Below are positions 1 through 11,040 of a stretch of DNA of 64,000 nt, in pieces. Numbering within the stretch: the first letter of the stretch is position 1; the number at the start of each line of letters is the position of its first letter. The notes beneath the pieces are model-generated. The model made no database searches. It was not told the DNA's origin and worked only from the letters and a program-made list of their open reading frames with translations. Location of the stretch: contig JAGQDJ010000014.1 of NCBI GenBank assembly GCA_022885665.1, positions 310,001-374,000 of the forward strand, given 5' to 3'. The stretch is from Triops longicaudatus (lineage: Eukaryota > Arthropoda > Branchiopoda > Notostraca > Triopsidae). The position numbers and the translations under genes were made by a program.

Positions 1-696
1 CCGAGATAAACTTTCGTTGATCCACATATAAGCTCGCCAGCCTACTGTACTGGTCAATACGGTATTTTCGGATAGGCTGCAATTTAAGCAGTAAAGGTCT
101 TGGAAACAGCCCGTCGTTTTGCGAAACGCTAGTGGGAGTTGAGTGAGGAAAGCAATAAGGGCACTGGCCAGTAAAGCATTTCGGGCTACGGAAGTTTGAT
201 GCACTTTGCGAAAGTCCGTGGGTCTGCACACAGAATAATACCGCTCTATGGTCATGCAAACAATCACGTAAACTGAAAAAGTCATAAGACCGTTGGCCAA
301 GGGGATTTCAAGGTGAGCTTGACCGAACACCTCGAGCCAGGAACGACAGTACTGCACTTCATCTTGGTAAGCATACAGGTGATACACTACCGGAAAACTA
401 GAGATCATAACTGCGGCGTTACTCGCGCCTAAGGCGATTAAATAACCCTGAGTCACGCCAGTGATTCTGGACTTTTTGACAGCACTTAAGCCCCAGATGT
501 TGACAATGATCCCGACACTTAGGATGATGGGCGCGATGATGACGTAGCTGACGAAATTCAGCGTAGGAAACGGTCTTCGAAGATCCGACGTTAAGCCCAT
601 GGTCGGAGTCTTGAAAAAATTGTTGTTAGTCGTTAACCACAGTGAAACATTATCACAAACTGAAGTGTGAAAACTCTTTGGGCAACGTTGTAACAT
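1..696 (-). CDS. Class A (rhodopsin-like) GPCR, N-terminal 232 residues, cut by window edge
   Basis: The frame is open from an ATG at 696 to the window edge with no intron. The N terminus has an N-x-S glycosylation site (about residues 16-18), then hydrophobic segments fitting TM1 (about 48-70, with the conserved TM1 Asn in GIIVN), TM2 (about 83-104), TM3 (about 128-150) ending in ERY (a DRY variant) followed by YSVCRP, and TM4 (about 170-190). Cys residues before TM3 and after TM4 would form the usual extracellular disulfide. The layout resembles invertebrate FMRFamide-receptor-like peptide receptors, but the ligand cannot be told. Two oddities: the TM2 acidic position reads LGASN instead of the usual LAxxD, and TM4 lacks the conserved Trp. 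A second in-frame Met lies at 600. TM5-TM7 are outside the window. The family call is firm; the subfamily is a guess. Confidence 0.8.
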   Translation of the reverse strand, partial: MLQRCPKSFHTSVCDNVSLWLTTNNNFFKTPTMGLTSDLRRPFPTLNFVSYVIIAPIILSVGIIVNIWGLSAVKKSRITGVTQGYLIALGASNAAVMISSFPVVYHLYAYQDEVQYCRSWLEVFGQAHLEIPLANGLMTFSVYVIVCMTIERYYSVCRPTDFRKVHQTSVARNALLASALIAFLTQLPLAFRKTTGCFQDLYCLNCSLSENTVLTSTVGWRAYMWINESLSR

Positions 697-3442
697 CAGA
701 CCATTACAAGCGAGGTTAAAAATGGAGGAGTGAGATAGCGAAGATCCACCGTGACGGATATGAAGGGCTCTTGAGCTTTTTCGATAAGATAAAAACTGAA
801 CCTATGTCATATATATGCCAACACTCAGATATGCCATAAGCAGTTACGTACCAGCCGCCCACGGTCCACTAATTAATGTAGCACTAAATGAGTTTCACGC
901 TTTCCGCTGCGTTTGGAATGTTTCAAGCGGCGAACTTTCAAGGTGTTATCAACCAGCCCAAAGCAATATATGTTTATTAATTCGACGAATCCGTTTCAGT
1001 GCACGAAAGCACATCCTGTACGGATGTGGTTCCTTCAAGAAAAAACACGTACACAAAATACACCCTTCAAACTAGGACACAGTTCGTAACGTGACCCCTC
1101 CATTCTAATTAAATGAACAAAAGGTCAATAAAAAGGCTGTTACTTCTAAAACGTCGAAGGCGAATTATGGTACTCGCAGATGTAGTGTAATTACAATACA
1201 TGTAACATAACAAAACGTGCACGATGATCTAAAATTTAATGTCAATGAGTAGAGAAGGTAGCATCTTCATCTACGAATCAATGCGATTATTGTATGTCGA
1301 ATGCCAAACATTTTCAAGGCAATTTGTTAGTTCATGGACAATAGATGAAGCAATTGATGGTCTACGTCTAAACCGCTGCTAGGGAAGTGACGGGACAGTT
1401 TGGATAGGTTTCTGATTTTTATTTTACCCTTCGTTTGCACACAGAATTTTAGCATTAGTATATATTCATTAAAGGCAGTTGGATCCGAGCTACTCGAAGT
1501 GAAATAAGGAAGCTTTAAGAAAACGAAAAATAAGGCTAAGCGTCTCTGAAATCTAAAGGCTTTTCCAAGTGTACAAACTGTAAGGGGATGGAAACAATTT
1601 TGACTTTAATTTGGGAGAAAATGTCCCCGTGTTTTGCCGCAAGAAAATAGACGTATGTACAATTAAAACAAATGTAGGGTAAAGTTGAAAGATTTAATAT
1701 AAGTACATGTATGATGCAAATAAATTCTGGAACCACTGTAGCACAACGTTAGCGCGAAACTCCTTTTTACTTCATATTGCTATTTGCGCAACCTACAATT
1801 TGCGGTCAATAACTCTTCTGTCCAAATTGCACCAACGCGTCCCTTTTGACTTTTCGTGTCTCCTGTTATGTCACTGAGTACATGCGGTTGAGCTTTGGGT
1901 TCGTTGTTCTAGGGCTTATGCTGTAAACAAAAACTATTTTTCGTGAAAATCTTGTACACTGAAGCCAAACGTGATGATGAAGATGATGAAAACATTAAGA
2001 CCTATTTCGTATGAAAAGAGCAGCAAAATCGGTCCCTATTTTATTCAAGTAATTTTGGTTCTTCTCATATGAGATTTAATTCGGTATTTAATATAATGTA
2101 ATAGTAATATTTAATCTCATATAATATGCTTTGACATTGAAAAGCACAAGGATATTGGCGAAGTATTTCTAAAGAATACACCCCAAGATATTAAGGTTTT
2201 CAGTAATCATATCGCGAAAACTACTAGTTCAAGTTTAATTTCGCTAACTGCATAGGTCGTGCGGACGTAATATCTATTGCATTTGTTCGTCCGATCATCG
2301 TTTCTTCAGCGTTTACGAAAAAAAAAAGGGTTACATGAACTCAAGAATTCAAATTTCTTTTTTTCCAAAAATATTTGTGGTAAGCACAACACTACTGTCG
2401 AAACCGTAAGTAGAAACATTGAATCACTTATTTATTTAAATTAACCTGAAAGATTTCCTACGTTATTAGTCTATCCCACATTGTGCATACCCGGGCTTCA
2501 ATATCTTAAAACAAACTCAATAAAAATGAGAAAACTTCCAGTTTACGTTAACCAGGGGTAGGACACTGGAATGGCAGAATGGTCTTATTGAACTAGCAAG
2601 TATCGTGTTTGCCGGCGAGGGTGAAAAGGTTGCCGACCATGGCTTATCGTATGATAGGCCTACAGTGGATTGTCGATTTCTATGCTAGTAGATTTTCGCG
2701 CCTTAATTTAAATTTTCATTTATCACAGTATACAAGGTTCTGCAGAAATACCTCCTAAATTTCAAAGCCTAATTAAAAAAGTATGGTTAGCACCACAAAA
2801 ATGTTACAAGACACGTCAACAAAATAATCACTAAGTTTGTGAACGGGCAAAATGCGTGAAAACAACCAGCGAAAACAGCTCTAGCAATCTCGAACTTGTT
2901 TTTTGAGAGCTATCAAAATCTACTATGGGCGCTAAGGTCTCAAAACTATAAGAAAATAAAAATGGTTTCATACACACGTCCAGATCCCGAAAAAAAATAA
3001 ATAAATAAGTCAGCCGTATCTTATTTTTCTAACCTAAAATAAATGGGGGTATTTCTGCCGCCTCAATAAACGAAAATCGAATGGAACAAGAACATCAGAT
3101 ACTCCCAATAAAATTGACAAATAAAAGCGCATTATAGCAAAGAACAATAGAATTAAAGCGCTTCTTTTGAATTATACATTTTTGAAAATTCTGTTTCCTC
3201 GTATTTTGTCCGACAACGCTGGATTGTAGCCTTGTTGTTGTTTACACTTACACTGTAAATCCATAGATCTTTCAACACGAGACCTGAGTTTCTAAAATTT
3301 TACTGTTTTAAATGTGGCATTTAACTACAAACTTGCTCAGAGTACCACGTAACTAAGTACATCAATCACCACTTGCTGTTAGTAATTTTTTATCCTTTGT
3401 TATGTTACAGGAGTCCATTGCAATCAGTATCAATATTTCATC
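697..3442. other. Intergenic region without a recognisable gene
   Basis: AT-rich sequence between the 5' end of the minus-strand GPCR and the plus-strand Angel gene; it should hold both promoters. Short open frames here (815-1075, 1536-1736) have no recognisable product and no splice context. A short GATGAT-rich run lies near 1973-1990. A T-rich splice acceptor ends at 3410, 32 bases before the Angel start codon, so a non-coding 5' exon of Angel may lie in this stretch. Confidence 0.5.
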
Positions 3443-5518
3443 ATGCAAAGAAAGTACCCCAATCATGGACGAGGACGTGGAGCTGGTTGTCGACGATCAT
3501 CGCTAGGTATACCTACATAAATTCACTTAAACTTATTAATTACTATTGTTATTATTTATTTATTTGTAATTTATTTCGTAATTTGTTTCTCAGGTTCCGA
3601 GGCGCTTAATTCGCAAACCAGCTCCAGTACCGTGACATACAATGTAACTTACGAAGATCAAAGGAGCAGCAGAACGGCAACAAGAACTACCCGAGGGAGC
3701 TTTACTTCAGCCTATTCTGCCAGGGCAAATTTTCATACTCAGGTGTCTCGAGCAAAGTCACAGGGGCGTGGTGAAGAGCCTCCTGGAGCCTCCTATTATC
3801 TCCGTGATTGGAGGGATTCCTTCGTTCCCCATCGAAAAGTCAGAAATTGGAGAGAAAGAAATCAGCACCAAGTTGATGGTAAACACAAAGATAAATGAAA
3901 ATCAGAAAAAAATTGCGAAATGTATTGCGAAGTGTTCGTTTTGTTGTTCAGTTGTTAATTATTTATTTATCTATGTGTCGGAGCAGAAACAATGGATGCT
4001 GTTGAGGGTGCGGCACTAGAAAGACTACAAAGGCATCGAACATGGGAATACACAGAGCTAAGTCTTGATACGGAGGCACAGCCTTGCTCTTGTACAGACT
4101 TTAAAGTCCTTTCATATAACGTTCTATCACAAACCTTACTTGAACAACATCGTGAATTGTACAGGGGCATCCCATCTCGCTTTCTAGATTGGAACTACCG
4201 AAAACAAAAGTTCGAAAGAGAATTCGATTCTTACTCAGCAGATGTAATATCTTCCATCATCTGTGCTATTTCAGCTTGGTGGAACATACCTCTGAGACAT
4301 TATTTTTTATCTTAGGTTGTTTGCTTACAAGAAGTGCAAGTAAATCACTTCGAATCGTTTTTTCAACGCTTTTTAGGCACTAGAGGTAAACAAATTTTCT
4401 TAGCGTTTTCGATTCATTTTCTCTCTGTTTAGTTTATGTGGTTATATATTTGTCATTTTCATCCCTTAAGGTTACAAGGGAGTTTATAAGAGAAGAACTG
4501 GTGACAAACCAGACGGCTGTGCAATCTTTTACAAGGAAAGCAAGTTTACATTACTGGAGCACAAAGCTGTGGAGTATCGACAAAGAAACGTGCGAATATT
4601 GGATCGGGACAACGTTGGTTTGATCGCACTATTGGCACCAAGAGATTCCGAAGCTGATGGAGAACATCGTTTGTGCGTAGCTACTACCCACTTATTGTAC
4701 AACCCACGTCGGCATGATATCAAGTTAGCCCAGCTGCAGCTCTTGTTTGCTGAATTAGATCACGTGGCTTACAAAGAGGACAGCTCACCCCATCCGTACA
4801 TCCCAGTCGTCCTAACGGGCGATTTTAACTTGGAACCACAAAGCAGTGTTTACGAATTTGTGACGCACGGTAAATTGGAATATCGTGGATTAACGGACAA
4901 AACGTTGCGACGAAGTTTCGGAGGGTCCAGGATGTCCACAGAACTATTACCGCCAGATTTACGAATCAGTGACCAATGTCAGCACTCGACAGTTCATATG
5001 GCTCGCAATTTCAGTGGCAGGAGCGGGAATCCAACAGACTGTCCGACCTTCGCGTCCGGTTGCTTGAGTCATAAGCTGCAGTTAAACTCCGTCTATTCCA
5101 ATGAGTATGCCGAAGCTGGGCCTTTAAATGCTACGACACATCAGGATCGATGGGCCACGGTGGATTATATCTTTTACAGGTGCAGAACAATGACGTAAAA
5201 TAAAGAATATATTTTCGGGTTACTTAGGAAAATGCTCACGCACTAATCTTTTGCAATAGTTTCGTTGAGCAATGTTGAGATTTTCGAGACTTTTTCCCCA
5301 AAAAATTGGTTTCCGCTTATGCTGTGTGTGTTTGTATTTCTTTCAGTGAGTCTGGTGTACCTGTCGAAGAGGGATCGTCGATACCTTCTTTGTCCCTACT
5401 AGGCAAGTTGCGTTTACCCACTTCAACTGAATGCAACCAATTGGGAAAACTACCTAATGAAGCCAGTCCATCCGATCATTATCCTCTCTTAGCATCTTTT
5501 CGCTGGCGTTGGCAATAA
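3443..5518 (+). CDS. Angel: Protein angel homolog (EEP/CCR4-like phosphatase-nuclease)
   Basis: Six exons joined in phase: 3443-3506, 3594-3878, 3987-4243, 4316-4385, 4471-5179, 5347-5518, giving 518 residues, close to vertebrate ANGEL2. The Arg/Gly-rich start (HGRGRGAG) precedes the endonuclease/exonuclease/phosphatase domain. Visible landmarks are FKVLSYNVLSQ at the domain start, the metal-binding Glu in VVCLQEVQ (exon 4), the catalytic Asp/Asn in VVLTGDFNLEP (exon 5) and the terminal SDHYPLLA histidine motif (exon 6), so the active site looks complete. Angel proteins belong to the CCR4/nocturnin family; ANGEL2 is known as a 2',3'-cyclic phosphatase acting on RNA ends. The start Met at 3443 follows a T-rich acceptor ending at 3410. 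The reading frame is open upstream to that acceptor, so a longer N terminus is possible. Confidence 0.9.
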
Positions 5519-6202
5519 GTGGTGTTCTTATAAATGAACGATTTACAAAATAATCTGAGGAGTACACTAACGATTTTCTTACTATGTAAACGTGTTGCGT
5601 AATCAAGTGCACCCGTTCACGCTTCAGTTGGTATGGAGAACGAGAGTAATATACAATAGATTTGATGAAAGATACGAAATTGAGTTTTTGTATTTCAGTC
5701 CGTCTAGAACACTTACGGTTACATAGGATTAAGGAAAAGAAAGTTACAAATAGTATTGGTAATGAAATCACGTTCGTTGAGAAAAAGGTACTTTTTATTC
5801 ATTTTTGAATAGACCGAAATAGAGGGCTTTTATCGCGCATTTAGTTGTAGTATTGTTGAGAAAAGTCCCATATTTTCACTCGAGTGATTTTAATAACCCT
5901 GAAATCTTAAGTTGCCCGCTTTCTCAGCCGTTTCATTACGCTCCAATTGACCTTCATTGCCATACTCATACTACACAGACAACACAGTAGCTGAGAAAAT
6001 GAAAGTGACCGAAACAATAACTAGCAAAAGGTGGGGCTGTTACTGACAGGTCACACCTAACATTTTTTTTTCTCAATGATAGGAATTCGGCACCGATAGC
6101 TTACCACTGTCTCGCTAATATAAATATCCCGAAGTGCGACCAGAAATGCATCAACACTTCAATTCCAACTTCTAACAGCTCAACAACCCTCTCCGATAAA
6201 CC
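5519..6202. other. Angel 3' flank and cuticle-gene promoter region
   Basis: No coding signal. It contains the Angel 3' untranslated region and, near its right end, the TATA box of the cuticle gene. The only longer open frame (5454-5771, minus) overlaps the Angel terminal exon on the opposite strand and looks like a shadow. Confidence 0.5.
6119..6126 (+). promoter_or_regulatory. TATA box of the cuticle protein gene
   Basis: TATAAATA stands 77 bases before the second-exon-bearing gene's ATG at 6203. A start site about 30 bases downstream (near 6150) would give a 5' leader of about 50 bases. A canonical TATA box is typical of highly and stage-specifically expressed arthropod cuticle genes. Confidence 0.7.
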
Positions 6203-6816
6203 ATGCAGGTATTTTCCTTAGTATTACGTGTTAAAAGTCATAATACTTTCTTTAACAATCGGAAACGAAGGCATTTTTAGTTCTCGCTTTGGCCACTTTG
6301 GCATCCGCCAACTTGTACGCCGTCGCCCCGTACAAAGAGTCCTACGTAATTAAAAAATAGTTTTTTTTATTATTCTTTGATAATAAATTATATTAGGCTC
6401 CGGCGCACTACAATTTCGATTACGCAGTTAAAGACGGAAAATCGTACGTTGATATGGGTCACAAGGAAACCCGCGATAAGGACGTGACCAAGGGTTCTTA
6501 CAACGTTGTACTTCCTGACGGTCGTCGTCAAGTACTTCATTCATTTTAACCAAAACTAAGCTCCGATTAATCCATTACTTCAAATGTTTAGGTTGTCAAT
6601 TACTACGTTGACGGATACAGTGGGTACGTTGCTGATGTGCAATACGTTGGCGAGAAGGCTTACGCTCCAGCTTATGCTCCCGTATATGCCCCTCAAGCTG
6701 TATACACCGCCCCTAAAGCTGTATACCACGCCCCTGTCGTCGCTTACCAACCCGCTTACAAACCCGTCTACCAACCCGCTCCTGTGATAACTTATGCTGC
6801 TCCGAAATACTACTGA
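6203..6816 (+). CDS. Cuticle protein with Rebers-Riddiford chitin-binding domain
   Basis: Four exons: 6203-6208, 6271-6345, 6397-6531, 6592-6816; 146 residues. Exon 1 codes only Met-Gln, the classic arthropod cuticle layout in which an intron interrupts the signal peptide. The joined start MQAFLVLALATLASANLYA is a good signal peptide, so the product is secreted. Residues about 30-90 form the RR domain: YNFDYAVKDGKSYVDMGHKE, then GSYNVVLPDGRRQVVNYYVD and GYSGYVADVQYVGE. The rest is Tyr/Pro/Ala/Val-rich repeats of the AxxYxP and PVYQP kind, common in cuticle proteins. It would bind chitin and build the exoskeleton. The wording YVADVQY is the type I associate with crustacean cuticle proteins. 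Confidence 0.93.
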
Positions 6817-8115
6817 TTATTTCGAGAAAATGCTCCGCTACTCCACCGAAAATTATATATGACGATTTAAAAAAGAAATACACTTTAATATGTACACATT
6901 CTTCCTTAACAGGAATTCATATTTAGCCGGATGTTACTGAGAATACTCGCAGAGCACTCGGCATGAGACATTCGACGATTCATCAGTCCGGTTATTTCAT
7001 TAGTTCCAGACTTTAATATCGAGTGACATACAAAAGCTCAATACCTAGTATAGTCACGGTTCTTTCCCGTTTTGGGGTAAATTCCGTGAGCGACGGGTTC
7101 TTCTTAAAGGTTAATGAAAGGATTTGGGCAAGTCGGGGTAGCAGAGAAAGGCGTTGTATTCTAGTTTGCCCAGCTCAACGGGCTTAATTCAGCTAACGCA
7201 TAACTTCAAAAACCTCACACACTCTACAATCTCTTTAAGACATCGGGCTTAAGCAAAACCAAAGGTGACTCTAGAACCAACTCTAAACGCCAAGTCTGGC
7301 TTGCAATCGACAGACTAAAGAAAGCGAGTGGGGACTTCCAAGTCAGCTCGGTATTCCTAACAAGGCCAGCTCGGAAATCTCCGGTCATCCTATTCCCGGC
7401 ATCCACATCCCGCATGCAAAGGAATCCCGGATGCCGAGCGCCAGATGACCGTGCGCCGCACTGTTACCATGCACAAGCTTAATGTTTTAGTAAATTATGC
7501 CTGCTGCTCAAATTTTTCAACTCAATATAATTTTTACGAATAAGTTTATGCACAGCCGAAAGTACGTATCATATTCTTCGCGAAATGCAAAGTTTGCAGG
7601 AAGTCTTCTGGTTTGGTAGTTCTTCGCTAAAAGGCCTCTTTCAGCGAGGGAACATCTGTGCTGTGAGAGAGGTCAGCCTGTTCCGCGTTCCAGCCAGCCA
7701 AACCGAAAACCTTAACGCTAGAAAGCGAAACAGACTGACCCTCGCACGCATTGGGTGCTTATTACCGAAAATTAGTTTTATTAACTTGTTACGAATAGTA
7801 GAAATCCTATATAAAGAAAAATTTAAAGTAGTTAAAAAAACGAAAATAAAAATGGTGTACGAATTTATCACTGACTTTTGTCGACTTGAAGGTATGAGCA
7901 AGTTAGTCTAAAATAAACGGGCACAGACAGGGCGCGAATAGTGCATAAACTGTTCTCTTTTTTCCTTTAATCGAGGTACCCTCTAGTAATGCTTGTATGA
8001 ACTAGTCTGAAAGTACACATTTTGCGTTGGTCCAAATATCCACGTGTTTCGGGAGAAAACAAAACATTTTGGAGTGCGAAAAGCGCTTAAAAGCAATCCT
8101 AAAACGTAAGTTGCT
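6817..8115. other. Intergenic region with no gene seen
   Basis: This stretch lies between the cuticle gene and SPOUT1. Open frames at 7224-7415 (minus), 7585-7911 (plus) and 7641-7901 (minus) overlap one another, have no recognisable domains and are treated as chance. The last few hundred bases should hold the SPOUT1 promoter; no TATA box stands out. Confidence 0.4.
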
Positions 8116-9207
8116 ATGGCTAGTTCTATTTTCACTCATAATAGGCACAATAAGAAGGAGAAACGTAGACAAAAAACGGACAAATTTATTGCGCATTTAG
8201 AGAAAGTTACTAATTTTGAGCCAGCCAATGAATCCAATAGAGTTAACGTCGACGAAATCCAAACTTCAGAAGAACCACAAGCTAAAAAGCGCAAAAAGAC
8301 CAAGCTGAAGAGGATTGCATTTGCAGTACCCTGCTCGATCATGGCCAACGCTCAAACGTTGCAGTTGAAATGTTTTTTAGCTGGTCAAGTGGCGCGGGCG
8401 GCCAGTATGTTCGGCGTCCATGAAATCGTTGTTTACAATGATACCAACGAACCGATTCCCCAAAACGAAGACGGCGAGTTTGCCTTAATGGGTCGCAAAA
8501 GTCACCATGGTTTAACCCTTGCTATGATTCTCCAATACTTGGAATGTCCACCGTATCTCCGGCCTCACTTGTTCCCAAAATTTAGCGAATTCGAGTGGGC
8601 GGATCAGATGAATCCCTTAAACTTGCCGCATCATCTTCCACCAAGTGATAAAAATATATATCGAGAGGGAATCACAACCGACAAACCCGTAAAGCCCGGC
8701 AAAGGTTCTTACGTGAATATCGGTCTGAAGCGGGAAGTGCAAATTGATAAATTGCTGGAGGCACAAGTCCGCGTTACGGTGCAACTCGAACAACGAACCT
8801 TCGACGAAGTCAATACTGGGAAAAAGCGGAAAGCTGTAATCGTTTCTCCAGACACGCCTGAAAAGGAACAAGGAACGTATTGGGGTTACACGGTTCGTTT
8901 AGCGCATTCCTTACCAGAAGTCTTGGAAGCTAAGAAATACGACCTCAAGATTGGTACTTCCGATAAAGGCCGGTCCATTGACGAAGTTAGTTTACCTGCA
9001 TTTAGACGTATGCTTATCGTCTTTGGCGGTTTACAAGGCTTAGAAGCTGTGGTAGAAAGCGATGAAAGTATAAAAACAACCGATCCATCTGAACTGTTTA
9101 ATTTTTATTTGAACACGTGTCCGAACCAAGGATCTCGAACGATTCGTACCGAAGAAGCCATTATAATAACCTTGTCTGCCTTGTCACCTTATTTTGTAAC
9201 GCATTAA
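8116..9207 (+). CDS. SPOUT1: SPOUT-domain RNA methyltransferase (C9orf114/CENP-32 family)
   Basis: Single-exon gene of 363 residues, close to the human length of about 376. A basic N-terminal tail (KKEKRRQKTDK, then KKRKKTKLKR near residue 58) precedes the family signature RIAFAVPCSIMANAQTLQLK and FLAGQVARAASMFGVHEIVV (about residues 66-112). The YLECPPYLRPHLFP stretch and the later GYTVRLAHSLPEVL and FGGLQGLEAVVESDE (SPOUT cofactor-binding knot, C-terminal third) match the family well. The human protein is a predicted RNA methyltransferase that also acts at kinetochores and centrosomes. It has no introns, unlike its neighbours. NHEJ1 starts 82 bases downstream on the same strand, and I see no AATAAA in that gap. 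Confidence 0.92.
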   Translation: MASSIFTHNRHNKKEKRRQKTDKFIAHLEKVTNFEPANESNRVNVDEIQTSEEPQAKKRKKTKLKRIAFAVPCSIMANAQTLQLKCFLAGQVARAASMFGVHEIVVYNDTNEPIPQNEDGEFALMGRKSHHGLTLAMILQYLECPPYLRPHLFPKFSEFEWADQMNPLNLPHHLPPSDKNIYREGITTDKPVKPGKGSYVNIGLKREVQIDKLLEAQVRVTVQLEQRTFDEVNTGKKRKAVIVSPDTPEKEQGTYWGYTVRLAHSLPEVLEAKKYDLKIGTSDKGRSIDEVSLPAFRRMLIVFGGLQGLEAVVESDESIKTTDPSELFNFYLNTCPNQGSRTIRTEEAIIITLSALSPYFVTH

Positions 9208-9264
9208 AAGCGCAATACAGCTGTAACGACCATATATTAATTACTGCATATTTCGTTTTTACAG

Positions 9265-9289
9265 TCCTTTTTCAGTTCGGAGGAATAAT
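9265..9289 (+). promoter_or_regulatory. Splice-acceptor-like T-rich tracts just before the NHEJ1 start
   Basis: Two T-rich acceptors (TTTTTACAG ending at 9264 and CCTTTTTCAG ending at 9275) sit 25 and 14 bases before the NHEJ1 ATG. There is room for no promoter of ordinary size between SPOUT1 and this point. They could be acceptors for a cis-spliced 5' exon that starts upstream of, or inside, SPOUT1, or for a trans-spliced leader. Confidence 0.45.
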
Positions 9290-10393
9290 ATGACACCGTG
9301 GCGTCGTTTACCGGGCGATGTGGCATTTTCTTACCGTTTAGACAGAAGTAATGATGGCTGGAGCCTGTTCTTGACGGATTTATGTCGCATTTGGTCTGAA
9401 CACTTGACTGAAAAAGAGATACTGAATCGATGCAAAGTAACGACAAAACTTCGCCGTTAACTATTGGAATACATATGATCGTAGGAACTTAATAGCCTAC
9501 TTGAGGCACCAGCAGAGCGTTTGATTACGTGCATTAAAACGTCGTTGATGGAAACTGGAACCGCAACGGTGCAACACGTTGATAAGGACCAGCGACTTTC
9601 AATCTTAATAAAGAGCAAGTTAGCTGGGTTGCCTTTTAATTGGCAATTTAATATGACAGCAGAGACGCCTGAAACCGTAAACTTGACCCTTAATAGATTA
9701 CCCACAAAACAACATAATATTTTTTTAAAATAAGGTCCTGAAAATGATAACACTGCCGTTGTTATTAACGTCGAAGGAATTGATTCTTCGTCAGCAGCGA
9801 TTGTTTGAAATACTGAAACGGAAAGATACGGAAATCGAAGATTACAAGACGTCGGGCGCGAAAGTTTCTAGACGTAAAAAAAGGTGTATAAAAATTATGT
9901 TATATAAATGTTGTTTCAGGACAATTGGAAACTTCACCTTTTGATGAACAAGCTTTCTTGGATGAGCCAAATCTTGTTGACGCAAAAGGCGATGAGGATC
10001 TAGTTGGAAACTTTCATTTCCTTACGCACAGCTTATCAAAGCTATATGAAAGCATTGAACATGAATCACGTCCTAGTTCTGATGAGAACCTTAGTGTTTC
10101 TTCAGGTTGATATTCATGATAATGATAATGATATTCATAATGATATTCATTAGAGAAAATACCGAATTAAACTAACATTCAATTATTTTATAGAATCGAC
10201 TCGCCTGAATACCGCAGATCCCTCTATCACCCTTCCACCTCTTCCTGTTCATCATATCAAAACAGATATTACCCAAGAAGAGCCTAGTCATACTCAAGAA
10301 ACCAATGTTGACTTTTTCAGCCAGTCACCAAAGAAGGAGCTTCATTCAGACCTAAAGTCAAGCAAACCTAAAAAGAAAAAGCTAATCATATAA
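9290..10393 (+). CDS. NHEJ1: Non-homologous end-joining factor 1 (XLF/Cernunnos)
   Basis: Five exons: 9290-9436, 9485-9676, 9735-9873, 9920-10105, 10194-10393; 287 residues (human about 299). The N-terminal head domain starts with PWRRLPGDVAFSYRLD and LFLTDLCRIWSEHLTEKEIL; the conserved LAGLPFNWQF follows, then a long helix ending RKDTEIEDYKTSGAKVSR and the family signature SPFDEQAFLDEP. In each case the splice sites used restore the family alignment without gaps. XLF forms filaments with XRCC4 and stimulates DNA ligase IV in double-strand break repair in the nucleus. The protein ends KPKKKKLII: a basic cluster plus hydrophobic residues at the very C terminus, as in the Ku-binding motif of XLF. 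A GATATTCAT/AATGAT repeat follows the exon 4 donor (10110-10150). Confidence 0.92.
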
Positions 10394-11040
10394 CCCATTT
10401 ATAAAATTTCCTCACTAATTTGTATTGTTTTCCAATCTTTTCATAATACGTATCTGCATAGAAAATACAAGTAGAGTTAAAAAATACATATCCTTGAAAT
10501 GCCTTTATTTCACTCCATTTCTTTACCCGTCTATCATTCGGAAATATATGACTTCTATGCTGGAAATATTTAGTCCCAGCTTGTATTCTTTTCTTTTTCT
10601 GTTCTTTATTGGAAGTGCCTTATTCAATTATTTCATTTATTTTTTTTTTTTTGCTTACATTTTCGCCGATCTTGGGTGTAATCCGTAGGCACTTCGAACA
10701 TTCGCGCTAAGAAGTCAGTTGTAGTTAAACTAACCAATAGATGGCATAAGCGTTAGCTACACTGTAAAATCAGCTAGGAAAATACAGACTTACGCCAGTA
10801 ACCAGCCTTGCGCTCTAGGCCAAGTTTCCTGCTTGTCAAAATTGTGCTGTGCTGTGTCACGGGAGAGGAAGTGGAAATAGGGAGGCACCATTGACTCTCA
10901 CAAACTTTTGAGTGTGAATGAATCTTGCTCCTATCCAAATATCCTTGTGTGCTGCGTGAAAGCGTGTGGCGTAGAATTACATACTCGGAGTGTTCTCCGA
11001 AAAAGTTAAACTTGAATTATTGTTTTGGTGAGAAAGCAAA
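10394..11040. other. NHEJ1 3' flank and dynamin promoter region
   Basis: AT-rich left part with a T run (10631-10650), then a more mixed sequence up to the dynamin start. No coding signal; the frame at 10425-10688 is low-complexity. No TATA box is evident near the dynamin ATG. Confidence 0.4.

Noticed and set aside
815..1075. 86-residue plus-strand frame near the left edge
   Set aside because: No domain, no splice sites, and it lies in the likely GPCR promoter region.
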